Shown here: positions 12,130 to 25,260 of the stretch, one piece after another
Position numbering within the stretch: position 1 is the stretch's first letter
Layout: every line of letters starts with the position of its first letter
Source: Ciborinia camelliae
Taxonomy: Eukaryota > Ascomycota > Leotiomycetes > Helotiales > Sclerotiniaceae
Assembly (NCBI GenBank): GCA_025890175.1
Contig: JANPYM010000001.1
Location: 2,814,288 to 2,878,287 of the forward strand
Length of the DNA stretch: 64,000 nt
Direction of reading: 5' to 3'
The notes under the pieces: model-generated
Database searches by the model: none
Told to the model about the DNA's origin: nothing
The model's input: only the letters and a program-made list of their open reading frames with translations
Position numbers and translations under genes: made by a program

Positions 12130-13836
12130 CTACTGTTTTTCCCCAACATCATCCGTGCGTTCCTCCGTTCGTCTAACCATAGCCTCCTCAACATTCTCCC
12201 CCTTTCTCATCCCCATCTGGTTGGTATCCCATCCCTTACTCTCCAAATACTCTCTAAATCTAAGATCTTCCGTCGTGATAGTATCTTGGCCTACATGGGG
12301 CAAGAAGACAACAGCCAAGATGGCACTGAAGATGCACAAACTACTCGAGACGTAAAATGGGTATTGAGCAGTAGAATTGGCATCGCCACCTGCCGCTTCG
12401 ATATATGGGAAAATATATGTGCCGACGAAAGCACCGATTTTACCAATTGCAGCGGCAGCAGCATAGTATTGACCTCTCACTCCGGTGGCGCAAGTTTTGG
12501 AAGCGAGGAGTCCGATGTTGTCTCCAGGACCAAGCTCGCCGAGGGAAAGGAAGATTCCGTATACGATGACGAAAGCAGGGACGTTCTTGACGAGAGACAA
12601 TGTTGGGTATAGGCCGGCCATGATAAAGCCGACAATACCCTGCAAGGTGACACCTATTGCGAGAGCATAGCGAGGCCCGATCATATCGGAAAAGAAGGAA
12701 CCCAAAATGGCACCAGGAATGTAGAAGAGATTGATAACAGTATTCCAGCCGAACGATTGAGAAAGTGGCGCCGAGTCTCCATAAATGTTACTGAGAATTT
12801 TAGAAGAATAGATGCCAAACGAATAGGTTGAAAACTATTGCCGAATATTAGTAGAATTAAATGATGGCTTGGATATTCACGTACATCGTATATGAACCAA
12901 ATCAAGGCGACTATGAATAATCTAAACCAATAGTATTTGAAGACAAGCCCATAAGGAATCGACACATTCTTCATGCTCTCCCTGTTTACAATTAGCGAGT
13001 TTCGGTAACGCTTAAAGACTCAGCACATACCTTTGGAATTCTTCTGGCTCCTTCAATTTGAGACGGAGATAAAACAAGAGCAACGGAGGCAAGACACCGA
13101 GACCAAGTGAAATTCTCCAGGCAGCTCGCAAGTGGTCTTCTGTGCAAATGACAACTAATAAATATGGAACAAAAGCGCCGACGACGAAACCCCAATCGAT
13201 CATGACGTTTGTGAATATAATGAACCATCTGTTTCGAGTACCCTCTTTTAATTCTCCAGAAGCCTCAGAACAAGCAACGGATCCAGCGGGATATTCTCCT
13301 CCGATTCCTACTCCAACAAGGAAACGATATGCGGCAAGTGCAGCGAAGAGACCAGTTGTGCTTCCGTGATAACCATATGCACCAGAGCCAAGAGCAGCAA
13401 AGACGATGAGGATCACGGTAGACAATGTAAGTGTATTTGCTCTGCCCCATTTGTCACTGGTGTAGCCGAAGATGAGCATACCAGCAACTGTACCAGCAAA
13501 TGTAATCGCGGAGATATTTTTAACGGCGGACGATTCTGTATACGCTTTTCCGTATATTTTTCCGAGCATAGTAGAGACTGATCCGATTACCTACATGCAC
13601 ATGTTAGTATATTGTTATCGTTATACCCGAAAGTCTTGGGTAGAAGGTTAGCAAACATTATTGATATATCCATCAGAGAACAATCCCGAACCACAGGCCA
13701 TAGCTGGCCAAAGTCGTTCCCATCTTGTTTTTGGAATATCAGCGAGAGGGTCAACGCTTTGTGGAGGACTCGAATTTGAAGAATTGACAGCGATGTCATT
13801 GACATCAGCCGCCGACTTTCTGCTCCGACTAAACAT
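12130..13836 (-). CDS. Git1-type glycerophosphodiester permease
   Basis: Reverse-strand exons 13836-13657, 13590-13031, 12981-12885 and 12834-12130 encode 513 residues, close to the 518 of yeast Git1. The chosen ATG at 13836 gives MFSRSRKSAADV. The motif run is FSDGYINNVIGSV, GYTSDKWGR (MFS loop 2-3 motif), FLVGVGIGGEYPAGSVACSE, and GTRNRWFI. The second half has FSTYSFGIYSSKIL and LGELGPGDNIGL. This is the phosphate:proton symporter-like MFS branch that contains Git1, which imports glycerophosphoinositol and glycerophosphocholine across the plasma membrane. The first intron has an unusual donor, GTTTGC, with a good ACTAAC branch site and TGTAG end. A related phosphate or organic-phosphate carrier is possible. 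Yeast GIT1 responds to phosphate and inositol supply; no such site was identified here. Confidence 0.85.
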
Positions 13837-16601
13837 TTTTCTCGAGTTGTTATCGCACAAGGACCTAGGGTTAGTTGTGCGACTTTATGTCTTCGTGCAA
13901 GATGAAAAGAGAAGTGACGGAAGGAAAAGACGAAGGTGCGCAAGAAGTAGTCTTTTAATAATTGAGTTAAAAGACGGAGGTCAGCTAAATTGAATCTAGC
14001 TAGCTTTTACTTACAAGCCTTGGGGCCAAAGCTTTGGTCTAGATATGGACAATCTTATCATAAGAGGGGTTAGGGTCCCAGGTTAAAGTGGAGTGGAGTT
14101 GATACCATCGGATTTCTCGATTGAGAAATGGATCTGGATCTAGTACGGTATAGTATGGTATAGTATGGTCTGGTATGGTATGGACCGTATCAGGATTCGC
14201 TATGGTTGGTTTACTACATGCTCGAGTGAGATTGGGTTGGGTCTCGAGTAGGTGCGGTAGATGTAGGTACGTATGCTATGAACCTATGAATAAAGTCAAG
14301 CTTTTTGTCTTACCTAGGTAGGTGTGGTGAGGCTTGGAAGATGGAACTTATTTCAAGGCAAAATACGGAGTACGCCTATGATCCATATGTACGTTAAAGA
14401 TTATAAAAGGTGTAAAAAAGGTGTAAAGATGTAAAGTATAGGTGTACGTACTATTCTACTTTCCTGTCCTGTACCTATAGCTGGAGGCACCTACCTACCT
14501 ACCTAGTACCTGTCCCAACCTTAAAGTCCCGAATTTGAGGATCAATTCCAGGTGATTCCAGGTTATTCCACTTACCTAAGGTACCACGCCTAGGGAGACA
14601 CTGACACTGTACTAATAAATAATATATTGCATCGTCCCCGATTGTTCACTTGTTACGCTTACAGTATTAATTAATCAATCAGTCAGTCAATTAATCAAAT
14701 ACAAATCAATTTCGCAGGTGGGTGCTCTTTCCGTACAACCTGCTCCCTACCTATCCTATAATACTGTAACTTCTTCCCTCGTGTTTACTGCGATGTAACG
14801 GTTGTAATAAAGAGATCATGGAGGCTGGGCTGAAGATGGAGCTGGAGCTGTCATAATGCGGCATGGTAAAATTGATACCCACATATTATTATTAATTACT
14901 CCGTACAGGATGTGAATCGATTCGATGGTGGTGACGCTGCGACTCGTGAGTTGTATAATTATACGGTATACCTCTGTAAGTTGTAACAAGAGTTAAGAGA
15001 ACCACCCAATGATATGCAAGCCTTCTCTAATTCTGATAAGGTGGTTATCAATTATGAATCAATTTTCCCGTTGAGATGGGGATACTCCGAGATAGAGATT
15101 GAATCTGATTGAATCTGATTGATGTGCCTTCCACCATCCCTATTCCCATGTGCCTCCAGCTTTTTCAAAGGGAAAGCATGTCCGAAACCGAGGTTGTTGT
15201 TGACGATAACAGCTAAACACAACTCAACTCGTTACTCGTACTACGTGCATCTTTTTCAGATAACAGCCGCCACCGCCATGTATGGATTGTATGGTACGGT
15301 ATGTACATCACGGTACACCACACCAGTGACCACATGGTCCACATCACCTCGTCCACACCACCTCGTAAATATTTGCTCCTCACTCATCCCCCTTCTCCCA
15401 TCTCCCATCTCCCATCTCCAGACGTCCAGACGCATATATGGGATATCAAATGATTACATTTTCAATAATCAATCTCATCCCTAGCATCTTTTTTGACCAC
15501 GAACCTCAATAGAGGTTATCCGTCCGTCCATCTGCCAGCTCGACATACGGACATACTACTTTTTAAAGGATGCAAAGTTCAAACCCACTCCTTTACTATT
15601 CGCTCATACACGATACCGGTAACCGACGGGAAACTTATCCCTGTTCGATATCAAGCTTTTTGCGATGGAGCACTCCCTCAGCACGCCCGTCCAATCATAG
15701 AGGGGTAATGATGCACGCCCATCATCGATAAGAATGTTTATCTAAAAGAATCCACATCGGTTTGCCCGGTTTTGGGAATGATGGGGCGGGCACCTGCAAG
15801 CTAAATCGTCTACCGGTGAACGATGTCAAAATTGGGTGAGAAATGTTTCTGAGATTAGAGATTATCGCTCAACAATGAAGGATCATGCCTGTGCAGTCGC
15901 TGCAGTCTGCCCTGATCTCTCACAGTCTCACTACCTACTCAATCTCTTTTTCTGCCATGAATCGTTCGACTCGTTTATGGATGTGCATGTGCGATATGCA
16001 AGGTGTGGGATTGGCTACCTCGTACGTGGTATTATGGTATACCATGGCTCATTTTTCCAATCGTTATCAAAAAGTGGTGATCTGTAGAAAGGCGTTAGTA
16101 CATCAAGGATATAGATACCGGTCTATCCAGATTCCAAACGGTCCTGCAAGAACTACTACCCTCGGGATAACATCCGATGTCCGAAGGACAAATATACCAA
16201 TTTAAGACTACTTACCACTTTTTCCCAACCACAATTTAGTTTCAATCCCATGTGCTTTACCTGGTGAAAAGAAAAGGTTTGGGAGTCCAAGCATCTTTTT
16301 TCCTCTCTATGTTTCCTGTTATCTAGCCCGTCAGTTATTTTCATCATGTAGCACCGTTATATCATATACAGTATCTACTAAAAAGCTTCAAGTCCTATCA
16401 GCGTTGTGGTCCAACTTTCAGGCACACCATCTAGAGTTGCATAGAGCTTAGCTCTTTGTATTCATCGAAGTCTAACACAAGTATGTCGAGTTGTCTAAAA
16501 CCCGTAAACAGCCAACCAGACCTGAGGTGACGGAAGAATATCGTTGGCTTAGAAGCTGGATTGGCTGGGATCACCATTTCAGATTGTCCTCCCGTACCAA
16601 C
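13837..16601. other. Intergenic region, promoter side of the permease
   Basis: No gene is supported. The first part, up to about 14330, lies upstream of the permease and contains a TAGTATGGTA-type repeat near 14145-14185. ACCTACCTACCTAG tracts occur near 14311-14323 and 14489-14510. Short overlapping ORFs at 15836-16205 show no domain or splice pattern. Confidence 0.5.
14145..14185. repeat. GGTATAGTAT degenerate decamer repeat
   Basis: GGTATAGTAT words recur about four times with small changes (GGTCTGGTAT). The tract lies about 310 bases upstream of the permease ATG on the reverse strand. Confidence 0.7.
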
Positions 16602-17222
16602 TTATTTCCAATCACCACTGCAAACTTGAGCTTGGGCCTCCCCATCAACCTTTCCATAAGCCTCAAACATCGCCAACGCCCTCTTCAACATATCCTTTGC
16701 TTCGTACATATCCTTTGCTTCGTCGAAAGCCAAATGCTCCACCGCTTCCTCCCACGAACACCATTTGTACTTCGCGACTTCCTTTTCCTGTGCCTCCTTA
16801 TTCTTCTCTTCCGTCTTGACCAAAGCAAGCCAACGCCTTACCACCCGTTCGCGTTTCGAATCACAAGATTTGTATTTCAGCAAAACACTTCCATCCCATT
16901 TCTTCGCATCATCTTGTCCCTCAATATCTCCTGTGCGTCCAGCTGAACCAAGGTTCAAGATATGCTGAAATTCAACCTTCAAAGATGCGTCTGTCTCAAG
17001 CCTTTGGCTGACGGCGGAAACGATATTTTTTTGAGGCCCATGGCATCGCTCCTCCCCGTTTGGGAGGCCCCAATACGCTCCACCACCTTGACCCGGAAAT
17101 TGGATGAGAAGAACTTGAGTATTGGCGGGGGTTGGAGGGGGTGGATTGGAGTACGCAAGGGTGGGTAGGTAGCGTATGGGAATTAATCCGCGGAAGGAGG
17201 CAATGGAGTGTACCTCTGTCAT
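16602..17222 (-). CDS. Nudix-fold protein with degenerate Nudix box
   Basis: A single exon encodes 206 residues from the ATG at 17222. The start of the fold is typical: MTEVHSIASFRGLIPIRYLP, then a strand QVLLIQFPGQGG and AYWGLPNGE at about residues 49-57, matching the W.LPGG entry of a Nudix motif. The expected GX5EX7REUXEEXGU does not follow. The corresponding region, roughly residues 62-80, reads GPQKNIVSAVSQRLETDAS, so the RE..EE metal-binding glutamates are absent. A later KYKWCSWEEAVEHLAFDEAK resembles the E..W...EA...L end of Nudix domains. The protein may be a non-catalytic Nudix relative. A 17-base near-duplication at 16679-16720 (CCTTTGCTTCGTACATAT) gives the repeated AKDMYEAKDML. 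The gene is divergent from NSE2, 903 bases apart. Confidence 0.7.
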   Translation of the reverse strand: MTEVHSIASFRGLIPIRYLPTLAYSNPPPPTPANTQVLLIQFPGQGGGAYWGLPNGEERCHGPQKNIVSAVSQRLETDASLKVEFQHILNLGSAGRTGDIEGQDDAKKWDGSVLLKYKSCDSKRERVVRRWLALVKTEEKNKEAQEKEVAKYKWCSWEEAVEHLAFDEAKDMYEAKDMLKRALAMFEAYGKVDGEAQAQVCSGDWK

Positions 17223-18125
17223 TTTGGGATGCCCAAGGTCTGTACTGAAGGTTCTTTCGAGTCTGTGTCAAAATTGGATGTTGATGGTGGTTGAGATAGA
17301 AAAGTAAGTCTGAGGAGTGTCTAACATGACCATAACATAGAAAGAAGGAAGATCAAGGTAGAAGGTAAAAGGGGCTATGAAAAAAGTTGGGAGTTGAATG
17401 ATGATTCACACAGCCAAAGTCAGTCATGACGGGCAAATCTTGGAGACTTCCACAACTGGTTGCCTGTTTTTTTGCAAATTGAATGTGTGGCGCGGTCTCG
17501 AGAGGTTTGAGTGAGTAGGTAATTATATTAAGAACGACGAAATAGTAGGACAGGCCATTCTCTTGCAGCGAGGTACAGTATTGAGATACAGTATTTCCAT
17601 GGTGGGAAAAAAGAATCCTAGTTTATATATTGTCTAACGGATATTGTTTCCAATATATCAAATATATCAAATCTAAACCGCATACAAACGCAGGAAGTAA
17701 AAAATTCTGGGCGTACAGACTGATAGCCACACTGGTTTTCTGTTCGTTTCCTACAATTCTGATAAAGCCTCAATGCTACTAAAGAACAACTTTCAAAATA
17801 GTGATTGTAGACTCAAAGAAATGACAAGACTCGGGAAATTTACATAAACAAACCAATTATTGTTGTAAGAAATTTGATTCTTTGTTGATGTATTTGGTAC
17901 AGTACAGTACATGCTATATCAGGTGTCTACGCTAAAGCCTCGTGGATAAATTCACCAAAATTCGCGTCCCCAGATTTCATCATGTTCCATGCGATCAGAC
18001 GCGTCTCCCCACATCTCATCAATTACCTACGCATCCTCCTTTTCCTTCAACAACATAAGATAACATAACATAATATAAGATACATCACCGTCCAACAAAT
18101 TGGAATCGGATTCCACATTCACATC
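17223..18125. promoter_or_regulatory. Shared divergent promoter region
   Basis: These 903 bases separate the divergent Nudix-like and NSE2 starts, so they should hold both promoters. Visible elements are AT-rich runs near 17625-17660 and ATAAGATAACATAACATAAT repeats at 18055-18080, just before the NSE2 start. No specific factor site is claimed. Confidence 0.45.
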
Positions 18126-19474
18126 ATGTCAGTTAGAAGACGTCTTCAAACTGGCGCTCAGCGCAACAGCCCGCAATCATCCCCCGCACCCTCCAGACCT
18201 CGCCCCTCTGAGCCAATTCCCTTGCCAGATTACACTCCACCCACATGTCCTCTCGCCGCCGACGCACAACGAGCCATCGCCAACATCCGTAATATTCATA
18301 ATAGTGCCAAGCTAAAGAAACATCTCAACACCGCCATCAAAAACATCACGGACACGACTGTTGCCAATAACGATAGACTCTGGGAGCGCAAACGACAAGT
18401 CGAGAAAAATGCGCGGAAGAGGGAAAGGGATGGACAGGAAGATGAGGATATGCCGGCAGATCACAAGGATTTGGAAACCCACTTGAGGCATTTGACAAAG
18501 AAAGTTAATCTTTGGACCGTGCAGGCGGAGATTGCGATGAGGGTTTTGATCGATAGAGGTGATGAGGTGGAGAGGAATGAAATGGTTATTGGGGATGTTT
18601 GTAATAAATTGGCTGAGGCTAATCCGCCGGCTGGGAATCGGAGGACCAGAGGTCATGATGCTGAGGAAGAGCAGCCGGATGGGGAGGTTATAAGTGCTGT
18701 GGAGTTGTTGGATCAGACCAAGGAGGAGTATAAGACTAAATATGAGGCGGAAAGCATGACCAAAAGGTACTTGAATTCCTTCTATGCAAACTCATGAAGT
18801 TGGTGCTAATTGCTAATCAATCATTTTACAGATATGCCTCCCACAACGATTACAGGAGCTTTAAGCGCGTAGTCCACGATTCCCTCCACCCAGATCAAGA
18901 GGTACCCCTCCCCAAAGAATCCACCTGGTTCCCGTCCGACCGCCTGAATAAATCTCGCCCAAGAAATGAAGAAGAAGGCGAAGAAGAATCATCCGACGAC
19001 GAAATCGTCATTGAGAAAATCGTCAAAGATCTCAAATGTCCCCTCACCTTTGCCACCTTCCGCGAACCATACACCAATCACAAGTGCAACCACAGTTTTG
19101 AAAAAGCCGCCATCACGGAATATCATCGAAATCACGCGATGCTGAAAGAGGGGCACCGAGTCGTCAAGTGTCCGGCGTTGGGGTGCGAGAATTTCATCGC
19201 TATCAAGGATATGTATGATGATCAGTTGTTGCTGAGACAGGTTAAGCGAGCGACGCAGAGAGAGAGGGATGATCATAGTGATGATGGGGATGATGATGTT
19301 CCGAGGGGAACGCAGAGGAATCGGCCTCAGGAGGTCGGCGATGAGAGTACGTTTATGGATGTAGATGATGGTGAAGAGGGGAGGAGCAGTGTCAAGAAAG
19401 AGAGGATGAGTAGGGGCCCACCGACTTTGACCCAAGTTAGTACGGATGGTGAAGATGAAGAAGAGGATGAGTAG
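18126..19474 (+). CDS. NSE2: E3 SUMO ligase Nse2/Mms21 of the Smc5-Smc6 complex
   Basis: Exons 18126-18766 and 18832-19474 encode 427 residues. The intron is 65 bases, with donor GTACTT, two GCTAAT branch candidates and a TTACAG end. The N-terminal half is helical and charged, as expected for the Smc5-binding coiled coil. An SP-RING (MIZ-type, zf-Nse) finger lies at about residues 280-335: KCPLTFATFREPY, then HKCNHSF with C299 and H301, then KCPALGCENF with C327 and C332. These four are the expected zinc ligands. The finger recruits Ubc9 for SUMO transfer, and the complex acts in DNA repair and sister-chromatid handling in the nucleus. The acidic tail after the finger (DDEEG, EDEEEDE) makes it longer than the yeast protein (267 residues). 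Confidence 0.92.
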
Positions 19475-21300
19475 TGAGTTGTTTTGCGTATATCATGATG
19501 TGATTGATTGGGTTGCGCGTGCGCTTGGGAAGCGGAATATGAACTGCCCTGTAATGAATTATCTTATGTCACAAATTAATAATGTTAGGATAGGAATTGA
19601 GCTCCTGATCAAAACTCATCTTTTTGTTACGCTTTATCGGAAATTCAAGTTGTGCTATTAGTAGGTACCTAGTTGGAGGTGATGGATGATGAATAATGAA
19701 TAATGGTACTGAAGGCGCAAATTAAACTTAAAATAGTCCATGTACATACATATGTATATATATATATATAGGTATATAAACCTCTATCTATCGCAAACAT
19801 CTAAATCTAATTAGGAGCAAACCATACATACATCCATAACCTCCCGACCAATAATCAATACCTACCTCCCTACCACCCACCCACCAATATTGACCTAGGT
19901 ACCTAGAAATTGCAGAGGGAGAAGAGGTACGTGGGATGAAGAGAGGTGAGGTGATGTGAGTAGGGCGAAGTGTGGATGGGGTAAAGTCTAAGAATGGTAT
20001 TTTCAATCATCAACTCCCGAGGTCTTGTTGTCATCGTATTCTCATCCTAAGGTTATATTTATTAGTCCAACCGTGCTACTCGCCTCATTACCTAGGTACC
20101 TACCTAATATTCGCTCTGCCTCTAGGCTTTGACGGGGCAAGGGTCAAGATTATGAGAGATAGAGGAAGAGGTGCATACCTAGGTAGGTAGGTACTAATTA
20201 AGAGATGTGATGTATCTTCTTTTACTTCACATGTTTAAAAGCTTATGAAATGAAATGTCTTGACTAATTAGGTATTTGACGGTTTTGACTATCCGCTATA
20301 CTATCTATCTACTAATATCGGATAAGAATATATCATGCTCTCGCCACCTACCTAGTTTCTGTGACATCTACCTACCTAGGTACCTAGGTACCTATATACC
20401 TCCCTAGATCTTTCATTCTTGATATACCTCCCTAGCCTTAACTCTTATGTTACCTAGGTAGGTACCTAGCTAAGGTAGGTATTATCAAAAACACAAGAAC
20501 ATCATTCGGGTTACACGTACATGACATTCTATCAGCTCCAACATGTCCCATGAATACCTACCTACCCAGCAACCCAGTATTTCAAAGCCCTCACTCATAT
20601 GAATCACGAGGAAACCTGGTCCATCCTATGTAGGTAAGATGACGATGGAATTTCTTCCGAGGGGAGACTTAAGCGAAGCTCCTGCCAAGCCAAGTGTTTT
20701 CCAGCCCTTCAAGACCATCTTTCAAATTGTCCATCCATATCATTCATACTGGGATCAGGTGAAAGTTCATCCCTACAATGCTGAGATGGGAGGATTCCTA
20801 GGTGGATAACGCGTAGAAAAGAATGCGGTACGCATAACTAGGTGGGTACCTAGGTATAGTAACCCATATATCAATAAGACCCTTTTATAGGTCAGGCTAC
20901 CAAAGCATCCGAGATTAGGTATACAATTGTCGAATGGTAGTTCAAACAATCACGAGTGTCATCTAATCCTGAGGGACTATCTGATTGCTGAGCTCAGCCT
21001 CGCTCATCCAAGAGTGTCATCAGGTATCCAAGCCTGAGAGATCATTCGGTTGTCTAATTAATGCAAATTTAAATATTCCGGGACCTTGTATTGTATCTTG
21101 GAAGTGATCCTAATCTCTGTCCTAGAAAGACGGCCTCACAACAATGGCATTGTGATTGGTCAATAAAAGTTAGTATATAGATCAACCCGACTAAGAACTT
21201 AGTAACTAGGTAGGTACTTACTATTACAAGGTCGTCTCTTCCACTCTCTTTCTCCTTCCTTCTTTATATTATTCATGTTTTTTCTTCTTGTTCTATCTTC
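19475..21300. repeat. Intergenic DNA rich in ACCTAGGTACCT palindromic tracts
   Basis: No gene is seen. Dense self-complementary tracts of the CCTAGG/GGTACC type occur at about 19891-19906, 20091-20106, 20176-20193, 20369-20395, 20451-20482 and 20841-20856. A TATATA run is at 19752-19772. Such tracts can fold into short hairpins on either strand. Confidence 0.75.
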
Positions 21301-23640
21301 CACTTGATTCTCCATTCTCCTTCTCGTTCCCTTTTCAACTCATCATTCGCATCAAATCCTGCACATTTCAGAATCGACAGTTATGGCAGTTATTCGGGCA
21401 TATCTGACTCCCCTCTGGAACTTCTCGACATCAATGACGATAATACGTTCGAAGCCGCCGCTTCTGCCAACGCAACAGACGCCTATATATCGTGCTAAAA
21501 GCTCCGGAAAGAACAAGAACGATGGAAATGCCTGCGTGCAAATTTGTTTACCTGGAGTTAAATCTCACTCGTTTCGTCTACATAGCGTCGTGATACCCCA
21601 CTACGAGAAAACCCGATTCCAGCATCAAAACCCTTGGCCAAGTACTTGTCATACGAAGATCACGCCACCATCTGAGGTTGGACATTCGGACCAAAATAGA
21701 CATCCAGAAGTGGTGATGTTCTAACGTCAAGTTGAAATCTAGATTAAGATGGTAGCCTGTCTCAAAGGCCATCAAGGTAGAAGACTTAGTTATGGCAGAA
21801 TTGCCATCTGCGTATTGTTCTTTTGGGGAATTATCGAGGGCTTTCGAAATCCACGGGTGATGGGGTGATTCCAATAGTCTGGCAATATTAATGTGTTTCA
21901 GAAAATAGGTATATATTCGGAACTGACTCGGACTATGTATCGCCACAAAAGTGTATAACGGGTGGAAGGGGCAATTTGATAGATCATGAAAGGTAGTTCC
22001 AACGATCTTGGGGGCTGATATTAAAGACATTGTTGTTGATATTCTCTATATCCACTGGCTGGGTTGATTATTCATCCAGAGACCTCGGGACTCTCCATCG
22101 AACTTAGCTCTTTAGTCACTATAATATGAACCTACTTCTATCATTATAGCTTCGATAGATGTATTCGTAACACCACGAGCGAAAATCTTACGAACTAGTG
22201 GTGTAACAGGTGGTGTAATCACCCGTGTACTTGCGACTGTGGCGCTTTCGCCCCGAAAAACTTCTGCATGCATGAACACGTTTTCTCCACCGCAGCCGCA
22301 CTTCAATAGAAAAATCCCATCAAGTCATGGCTCTTCAGCGTTCCTACCATTTTGAAGTCATACAATGGTGTATTAATGGAGCTTATGCCAACGAGCCAAC
22401 AGCGCTATGCAATTTAATTTGAAACTATGTCTTGCCGGGTTCGCCCTAAAAGTGTTACTGCCAATGGTTATCTTCAAAACTACCAGAGAACTTATTTGTC
22501 CAGACAGGCGCGGGAGCCTTGTACTAAATTTCTTGGAAAATCCACTTGGGGTATTCTTTGGGCATGATTCGCCATTAAACATGCTGCCCATACACTTCAT
22601 AGATGAGCAGCTATAGTCATAAATGTGAAGGATTATAATTCAGTATGACTTGGTACCGCAGATTTAGACATCAGTGGTACGTGGTCAGGACTATGTGTAT
22701 ACTTCTAGATTTGGTCGGTGAGAAGAGAGTGACCATGACATGCAATAGATAAGCGAATCTCGATAAGTACTTCAATGTCCCAGCTCTGTTGATTTTTTCG
22801 AATAGCAGAAAAGCTCAGATATACAACTGGAGTTTGAGGATAAGAGGTTGAGGGATTTACTTGGTGAGTATGGTGTGGATTTTTTATTTCTCGGCTTTCA
22901 ACTCAGAGAAAACAATACTCCCGTCAAAATTCTTTTGCTTCTGTCTGATTTCAGCACTAACAAACTTCATTTCAACTTGCAGCATTCGCGCAAAGTAGTT
23001 TCTCAAGCACCTTGGTCCAAATTCACTTAATTATGCCTCGGGCTTTGAAAGAGTAGATCTACCATTCCCCCCTTTCACGTCAGACAATTAACATGGTATA
23101 GAAAGAAGAATTCAGCTGCTTACCAACAACAACATACATCTACATCTGCCTCTGCCTCAACGACCAGTAGATCGACTATAAGAAGCGATCAATCCTCGAA
23201 CTGCGAAGTAATAATTTTCGATTGTGGGTCACAAGACCAGCAACTAGCAGGTGTTGGGGGCTGGACGGAAGGATACGAGGACGCTAATGGCGGGAACTAC
23301 CCGCAAGAAGTGGAATTTGACGACAACGACGAGCTGAAAGAGAGGTAGAGAGAGGTTCGACACGAGGGTACATGAGAACAAGGTGGCGTTAGGGGATGCT
23401 TGATTTTATTTGGTACTATTATGCAACCAAAATAGCATCTGAGGTGTTGAATTAGATATTGTGAGAGGGGGTTTCCCTGCGAGTCGCAGTGACTTGGGTT
23501 CACTTCCCAAAGGCAACAGTTTCTTAATGAGGAAAAAAAGACAATTTTTGCATCAATCGATCTTCTTGTCGTTTTCGTGATGACTATGCACTTGCCGAAA
23601 ACCTCGCTCAAGTCATCTTTGACTTCAAGGTTGATATCGC

Positions 23641-23742
23641 TACCATCTCTAGCATGAGACATAAACAAATCAACAAGCAAGCCATCAGATCTACCATCTC
23701 TAGTATGAGACATAGACAAATCAACAAGCAAGCCATTAGATC
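23641..23742. repeat. 51-base direct duplication
   Basis: Copies 23641-23691 and 23692-23742 are adjacent and differ at three positions only, all of them C/T or A/G transitions. Confidence 0.95.
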
Positions 23743-25120
23743 AAAGATCAATAAATTTTACATCGCTTCGTCCTCACAAATTCCAAATCGTCATATGTCT
23801 CTCCACACAAATTCCCAAACCCTCCACCCCCACGCGCTTTCCACCTCCACCCCCCACGCGTTTACCACTCGCCTGGTCTCGGCGACTCACGGCTGCTATT
23901 CATGCGGGGGAATAAAATTCCGGTGGAGAGTTTCTTGATGTCTCGATATCTCACCCGTCGATCAGCAAGCCGCGGAAAAGAATGCGATATCGCAACCGGG
24001 AATACGGGAACGATAAAATATCGGAGTGATGTGATGTGGTGATGTTCCAAAATTGTGGGAAATTGCGGTTGTTGATGATGAATGCGTTGTGGAGCGCTAG
24101 CTATTTGGTAGGTGGAAGTGGATTGGTTGATGAAGTTCGGCATGTGCTCAATGCTCAATGATCAATGATCAATGCTTTCTTTCTTTCTTTTCTTTCTCTT
24201 CTGTGGAACTGGATGAAGACGAAGGAAGATATGGCAAAATAATGGAAGGGCCGAGACTCTTTTCAGCCTTTGATGTCTTCCGGTAGGTATGGTATGGTAT
24301 GTAAGGTAGGTAATTAATAAACCGGTTTATTACCATATGTTACGATTTGTGAAGATGTCCGGACACATGTGAAGGTATTCAGAGATCATGGCATTTTGTA
24401 AAGAAAAGAAGATGGGTAATGAAAATGAATGTATTGAGTGTCTCATATCTCATGTCTCACGTAATCAATCCATGGAAAGCTGGAAGTGCGACGCGTTATC
24501 CAGATCTCGATAAGGTTAGGCAAGGAGATGTATGGATGGGCGCTAGTACTTTTGAGGGATAAGCTACCCCGCATTTTCATTCTCATCTTCATCAACCCTC
24601 TCTTTGGTTCAGCTTGTCGGACATACCAAGAAAAGGTACCCAAGACAGACGACACAGCACAGATCTAGATCTTACCTCGCAATATGGAACTGACCTCGGG
24701 AGTGTTTGACCTCTCTAAAGCAACTTGTGGTGGAGGTGGATGCGGATGCGGATGTGGATGTGGATGTAAACATTCATACTGATCAAGATATCGAGAAGGC
24801 AAATCTAATGATGTGATTCTGAAAGAGGAAATTGTCCATTGACAACAAGGGTAATTCCATCCATCCTTTGTTGTCCTGTTGTATTTGTATAACATTGCGT
24901 CTCCGAAAACAGAAAGTTATGCATTGTGCAAATATATCAGGAAGGTAAATCTCCCATCATGTCAAACTTTCAAAGTATCACCTCGGGAAACAAGACACGG
25001 GAAACCTTGCGCTATATCAACAATCCTGTATGCTGTAATCGCATAGAACATGGAGAGAACCAGAATTAGCATCGGTATCCGTATCAGAAGTATACTCGGG
25101 TAGGGCGCAATTCAAGATTG

Positions 25121-25150
25121 GGATTGGATTGGATTGGATTGGATTGGATT
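25121..25150. repeat. GGATT pentamer array, six units
   Basis: Six perfect tandem copies of GGATT precede a CTTTCTTTAAAAAA tract. It lies about 960 bases upstream of the mitochondrial carrier start. Confidence 0.95.
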
Positions 25151-25260
25151 CTTTCTTTAAAAAACATTCCTTTTCGTCTCATAGGTGAAGGATAATCCAT
25201 CCTATCATCGCAGGTACAGTATACAGTCCACGTACAGTAGTACAGTACAGCATAAGAAGA

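Larger units (their letters stand above)
21301..25260. other. Gene-poor region, several doubtful ORFs
   Basis: ORFs of 113 codons (21383-21724, +), 150 codons (21578-22030, -) and 144 codons (23297-23731, -) overlap each other on opposite strands and show no domain. The longest reverse ORF lacks strong codon evidence. Simple repeats include CTTT runs at 24177-24200, a GGATT pentamer array at 25121-25150 and the 51-base duplication listed separately. I see no gene I can support. Confidence 0.5.

Noticed and set aside
16491..16946. 151-codon forward ORF
   Set aside because: It is the complement of the Nudix-like gene.
21578..22030. 150-codon reverse ORF
   Set aside because: Overlaps an equally long forward ORF; no recognisable motif.
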